A stretch of 64,000 nt of DNA, from contig JAFABG010000002.1 of NCBI GenBank assembly GCA_023426145.1, positions 73,106-137,105 on the forward strand. Reading direction: 5' to 3'. This document shows, piece by piece, positions 61,501 through 64,000 of the stretch. Each line of letters begins with the position of its first letter. Positions within the stretch are counted from its first letter, which is position 1. Under the pieces are notes generated by a model. It made no database searches, was not told where the DNA came from, and was given only the letters and a program-made list of their open reading frames with translations. This stretch comes from Bacteroidota bacterium. Lineage in GTDB: Bacteria > Bacteroidota > Bacteroidia > Bacteroidales > Bacteroidaceae. Both the position numbers and the translations under genes were made by a program.

Positions 61501-61678
61501 TGCAGCTATGAGTCATGGTATTGGCTCGGAATCACAGCGTCCGTTGGCTATTGTGATTATCGGTGGATTGATAGGAGCAACTTTCTTCGCTTTGTTTATC
61601 TTCCCACTGATTGTTGAGGTAGTATATGAACGGATGTTATATGATAAGAATGGAAAAATATTGCAAAGACGAATCTAG
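58553..61678 (+). CDS. CzcA-family heavy-metal RND efflux pump
   Basis: A 1041-residue inner-membrane proton-driven pump of the HME-RND group, with twelve transmembrane helices and two large periplasmic loops. The fourth helix has DFGIIIDGAVVMVEG, the DFGxxxDG pattern of divalent-cation (Co/Zn/Cd or Ni/Co) pumps; CusA-type copper/silver pumps have a different pattern there. Other family stretches are PIDAFPDVTNTKVTI, EEVEKFITIPIE and LGTEFLPQLNEGSIYIRATLP. It lies 17 bp after the adaptor gene. Length is as expected. Confidence 0.9.
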   Translation: MHKFIDNIVAFSLKNKFFIFFCTIIAVIAGAVSFRHTPIDAFPDVTNTKVTIITQWAGRSAEEVEKFITIPIEIAMNPVQKKTDIRSTTLFGLSVINVMFEDHVDDFTARQQVYNLLNDADLPEGVTPEVQPLYGPTGEIYRYTLRSEKRGVRDLKTIQDWVIERNLRSVSGVADIVSFGGEVKTFEVSVNPHQLNNYGITSLELYDAIAKSNINVGGDVITRSSQAYVVRGIGLINDLDELRNIVVKNVNGTPILVRNLADVHESCLPRLGQVGRMDEDDVVQGIVVMRKGENPGEVIANLKNKIEELNHDILPKDVQIVPFYDREDLVNLAVHTVTHNLIEGILLVTFIVLIFMADWRTTVIVAVIIPLALLFAFICLRVMGMSANLLSMGAIDFGIIIDGAVVMVEGVFVALDKKAKAVGMPAFNVMSKMGLIRHTAKDKAKAVFFSKLIIITALIPIFSFQKVEGKMFSPLAYTLGFALLGALIFTLTLVPVMSSLLLKKNVREKNNRFVHFIIKKCTALFDTFYAYRKLTIVITTVLAAVGLWLFSFLGTEFLPQLNEGSIYIRATLPQSISLDESVKLANKMRKKLLTFPEVRQVLSQTGRPNDGTDATGFYNIEFHVDIYPEKDWKSKVTKLQLIDKMQKDLSIYPGIDFNFSQPITDNVEEAASGVKGSIAVKVFGKDLYESEKLAIQIDKILNTVEGIEDLGVIRNIGQPELRVELNERQLARYGVSKEDVQSIIEMAIGGKSASLLYEDERKFNIMVRYNKEFRQNEEEIGKILVPAMDGTMVPIKELAEITTITGPLLIFRDNHARFCAVKFSVRGRDMGTAVAEAQKKVNASVHLPAGYSLKWTGDFENQQRASKRLAQVVPISIALIFIILFILFSNARDAGLVLLNVPFAAVGGILALLITGFNFSISAGIGFIALFGICIQNGVIMISDIKANLKEGLSLQDATKEGVRSRIRPVIMTAVMAAIGLMPAAMSHGIGSESQRPLAIVIIGGLIGATFFALFIFPLIVEVVYERMLYDKNGKILQRRI

Positions 61679-61751
61679 ATTACTTCCTAGTCCTTGGATC
61701 AATGAAGAAAACATAGATTAAATTTAATATAGTTTTCAATAGGTAGAAGTG

Positions 61752-61807
61752 AAAAAGGGATAAAAGTAGGGTGAATCAGAAAATCACCCTTACTTTTGTC
61801 CCTTTTT
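61752..61807. terminator. Bidirectional terminator overlapping the kinase 3' end
   Basis: AAAAAGGGATAAAAGTAGGGTGA and its near-perfect complement TCACCCTTACTTTTGTCCCTTTTT with a 9-base loop. It terminates both the efflux operon and the kinase gene; the kinase stop codon lies in the loop. Confidence 0.88.
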
Positions 61808-63107
61808 CTATTTTTGAAAATATTTCTAATGTCGCATTATAAGCTGATAATATTTTTTGTGTCAGGCTGAGGCCAATACCTTGACCAGCAAAGTCGTGTG
61901 TATTGCTAGCTCTATAAAATGATTGATAAATGTGGTTTATTTCATCGGAAGGAATACCGATGCCTTGATCTTCTATCTCAACAACAAGGTGTTCCTTTTC
62001 TCTTAGAAGGGTAATCAGTACTTCTTCTTTAGAGTATTTGCAGGCATTATCAATGATATTTTGGAAAACCATAGTCAGCAGGTAAATATTGGCTTTTACG
62101 GTAGCTTTAATGTTGGCTTCCTGATTGTTGATACGGATTCTTTCGTTATTTCCGATAATATCTTTCAATAGATTGAAAAGATTGACTTCTTCGTTTTCAT
62201 TATTTAATAGTTCTTCATCTTGACGGGAAAGGAAAAGAAGATGACGGGTTAGGGTGGATAGGCGTTTGCTTTCTGATGAGATACGTTGCAAGGCTTCTAT
62301 ATAATAAAGCGTGTTTCTTTCTTTCAAAAGACTTATTTCACATTCTCCTTGTATGGCAGTTATAGGGTTGTTTAGCTCATGAGAGGCATGACTAACAAAC
62401 GATTTTTCAGATTTAAATGCATTATCTAGACGATCAAGCATATTATTTAAAGCATTGATCATTTCTTCGAGCTCATCTTTATTGCCTGTACTTTTTAATC
62501 GCCGATTCAAACTATTAGCCTGTATCTTTTTAAGTTCTCTTAGTATATGTTGGAATGGAACCAAAATACGGCTAGAATAAATTTTCCCCATTAGAAAGAT
62601 CAATAAGGAACTGAATAATATTAACAATATAGATAGTAAGAGTAAGTGTTCTTTGATTTCAGCTCCATAGGTATTCTGAGACATGACGAGTACTATAAAG
62701 TTACCTTCATTATCCGGATAATAAAGCGCAGCTCCCAGCCGATCTTTGTATGTAAATGAAAGAGGTTTGCTATTTTTGCTAGTAATAAGAATTTCTTGTT
62801 GTTGCTGGGTGAGGTATTTACTTAGTGTATCTTTTATTTCAGGAAGACTATCTAGGTTCAACAGTATTTCATGAGCTTCTGGTAACAACTCATCATATTT
62901 CCGCTGAATAACTTGGTAGCTTTGTTCGTCTACTTCATCTTTTTCCCAGTGTTTCTGTGCAGTAAGATAAGCTTTTTCACGTAAGTATGAGGCATAAAGC
63001 TTGTTTATAAATTGCGTACTGAAAAGATAGAATATGCCAATAATAATGATAGTGGTAAGTATACTTAGTAATGTGTAGAAAAGTGCTATTTTGGATCCAA
63101 TTTTCAT
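61776..63107 (-). CDS. Two-component sensor histidine kinase (CusS/CzcS-like)
   Basis: 443 residues: two transmembrane helices (about 9-31 and 150-172) around a ~120-residue periplasmic sensor, a HAMP domain (PFQHILRELKKIQANSLNRRL), HisKA with SHASHELNNPITAIQGE (His 243) and HATPase (NIIDNACKYS, DQGIGIPSDE, GQGIGLSLTQKIL). It is the second gene of a regulator-kinase operon and converges on the metal-efflux operon, so metal sensing is likely (inference). Its last codons lie in the terminator hairpin. Confidence 0.9.
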   Translation of the reverse strand: MKIGSKIALFYTLLSILTTIIIIGIFYLFSTQFINKLYASYLREKAYLTAQKHWEKDEVDEQSYQVIQRKYDELLPEAHEILLNLDSLPEIKDTLSKYLTQQQQEILITSKNSKPLSFTYKDRLGAALYYPDNEGNFIVLVMSQNTYGAEIKEHLLLLSILLILFSSLLIFLMGKIYSSRILVPFQHILRELKKIQANSLNRRLKSTGNKDELEEMINALNNMLDRLDNAFKSEKSFVSHASHELNNPITAIQGECEISLLKERNTLYYIEALQRISSESKRLSTLTRHLLFLSRQDEELLNNENEEVNLFNLLKDIIGNNERIRINNQEANIKATVKANIYLLTMVFQNIIDNACKYSKEEVLITLLREKEHLVVEIEDQGIGIPSDEINHIYQSFYRASNTHDFAGQGIGLSLTQKILSAYNATLEIFSKIEKGTKVRVIF

Positions 63108-63122
63108 TTTTCAGAACTGTTT

Positions 63123-63797
63123 TTAGTTATTCATAATGTAGCCCATTCCAACCACTGTATGAATTATTTTTTTATCAAAATCTTTGTCGATTTTTATTCG
63201 GAGATAATTAACGTATACATCTACAATATTAGTATTTGTATCAAAATTCTTATCCCAAACATCTTTAAGAAGTGCGCTTCGTGATAGAGCTACTCCTTGA
63301 TGGGACATAAAGTATTCAAGTAATCGATATTCTTTTACAGTGAGATCAATTTCAGTATCTCCTCTTTTGGCTTTTCTAGAATTACAGTCTAATATAAGAT
63401 TATCACAGGTCAGTTGGTTCTCTGTGTTTTTGTTATTTCTTCTGAGCAAGGCTTTAATTCGTGCTTCTAGCTCTTGAAAACTGAATGGCTTAACTAAGTA
63501 ATCATCGGCTCCTGCATCCAACCCCTTAACTATGTCTTCTGTAGTTCCTAAAGCTGTAAGCATTATGATGGGAGTTTGATAACCAAACATTTGGCGGTAA
63601 AGATGACATAATTCTAGTCCATTAATCTTGGGCATAATAACATCTAGTATAATAAGATCAAAAGTCTCTTCTTGAAGCATTTTCCAACCTTTTTCACCGT
63701 CGTGACATACCGTTACTGTATGCCCGAATTCATTTAGCCCGCGTTCGATGAATGACGCAATATTCACTTCATCTTCTGTTAATAATATTTTTCCCAT
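63123..63797 (-). CDS. OmpR/PhoB-family response regulator
   Basis: 224 residues. Receiver domain with the acidic pocket LLTEDE, the phospho-accepting aspartate 52 in LIILDVIMPKING, the Thr in MLTALG and the Lys in VKPFSFQELEARI. The winged-helix output domain follows from ~residue 125 (LTVKEYRLLEYFMSHQG, NIVDVYVNYLRIKID, TVVGMGYIM). It precedes the kinase by 15 bp. It probably activates the czc-like operon. Confidence 0.93.
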   Translation of the reverse strand: MGKILLTEDEVNIASFIERGLNEFGHTVTVCHDGEKGWKMLQEETFDLIILDVIMPKINGLELCHLYRQMFGYQTPIIMLTALGTTEDIVKGLDAGADDYLVKPFSFQELEARIKALLRRNNKNTENQLTCDNLILDCNSRKAKRGDTEIDLTVKEYRLLEYFMSHQGVALSRSALLKDVWDKNFDTNTNIVDVYVNYLRIKIDKDFDKKIIHTVVGMGYIMNN

Positions 63798-63907
63798 AAA
63801 ATTACCTAGTTTATATACTGAGTGTTTATATGAAACGTCATCATTTTAACCCAGCTTCTGAATATTATATTTTAATTCACTAATGTCCCATTAAAATTGT
63901 GACGTTA

Positions 63908-64000
63908 TTAAAAATCAAATAAACTTGGCCCATTTGGTCCGAATCGTTCTTTGTCATTTTGAAATTTAGTTTTATCAAAGAGGTCTTTCAGGTGAGTTTT
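63908..64000 (-). CDS. 3' end of an unrecognised gene (partial)
   Basis: An open frame enters from the window edge and gives 30 residues with the C-terminus KERFGPNGPSLFDF. The frame has no start inside the window. Composition looks like a real coding end, but it is too short to name a family. It lies upstream of the response regulator on the same strand. Confidence 0.45.
   Translation of the reverse strand, partial: KTHLKDLFDKTKFQNDKERFGPNGPSLFDF

Noticed and set aside
58553..61678. Naming the pump CusA (copper/silver)
   Set aside because: The fourth-helix motif DFGxxxDG belongs to divalent-cation pumps, so a CzcA-type label is used.

Overview
The window reads as a chromosomal segment of a Bacteroides-type bacterium (order Bacteroidales). 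The evidence is the repeated Bacteroidetes promoter -7 box TANNTTTG in front of most transcription units (often with a TTTG or TTG -33 box 19-20 bp upstream), the near absence of Shine-Dalgarno sequences, many lipoproteins and outer-membrane barrels, an N-terminally extended TonB receptor of the carboxypeptidase-regulatory type, a Bacteroides-like thiamine operon, and carboxynorspermidine decarboxylase. No species is claimed.

Layout. 0-1.4 kb: a decayed AbiE toxin-antitoxin pair (intact AbiEi-like antitoxin, AbiEii toxin with its catalytic core deleted). 1.9-6.1 kb: a secreted leucine-rich-repeat protein, a CPBP membrane protease and Tex. 6.2-12.3 kb: a periplasmic-sensor histidine kinase translationally coupled to a secreted 5'-nucleotidase, an AraC regulator, a Crp-like regulator and a lipoprotein. 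12.5-13.1 kb: tRNA-Glu, tRNA-Ser and a predicted ~70-nt small RNA with its own promoter and terminator. 13.3-24.2 kb: small lipoprotein, YidE/AspT-type transporter, class III fructose-bisphosphatase, a 16-residue-repeat outer-membrane protein, an acyl-CoA ligase, fcl-gmd (GDP-fucose synthesis) and a dicarboxylate/amino-acid symporter. 24.3-28.1 kb: gnd-zwf-pgl, the complete oxidative pentose phosphate branch. 28.1-37.4 kb: B12-binding radical SAM protein, a second small lipoprotein, RluA-type pseudouridine synthase, RlmD, pyruvate phosphate dikinase and two paralogous outer-membrane barrels, the second carrying a frameshift right after its expected start codon. 37.4-43.5 kb: a TPP-riboswitch-controlled thiamine operon thiS-thiE-thiG-thiC-thiH-thiF-thiE2/tenI. 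43.5-55.2 kb: a second histidine kinase paralogous to the first, superoxide dismutase, UvrD-type helicase, a glycine-zipper lipoprotein, a metallophosphatase plus TonB-dependent receptor unit, and nspC. 55.3-55.9 kb: a six-gene tRNA array (Gly, Leu, Leu, Gly, Leu, Gly). 56.1-63.8 kb: a CzcCBA-type heavy-metal RND efflux operon converging on its likely two-component regulator. The last 93 bases hold the 3' end of an unrecognised gene.

Most of the window is core metabolism and housekeeping. I did not find a clearly new multi-gene system. The points most worth a second look are the AbiEii catalytic-core deletion, the small RNA beside the tRNAs, the A-tract frameshift in the second barrel gene, the 16-residue repeat surface protein, a 22-bp-period triple direct repeat upstream of the acyl-CoA ligase, the ThiF lacking its usual cysteines, and the two kinases sharing a substrate-binding-protein-like sensor.
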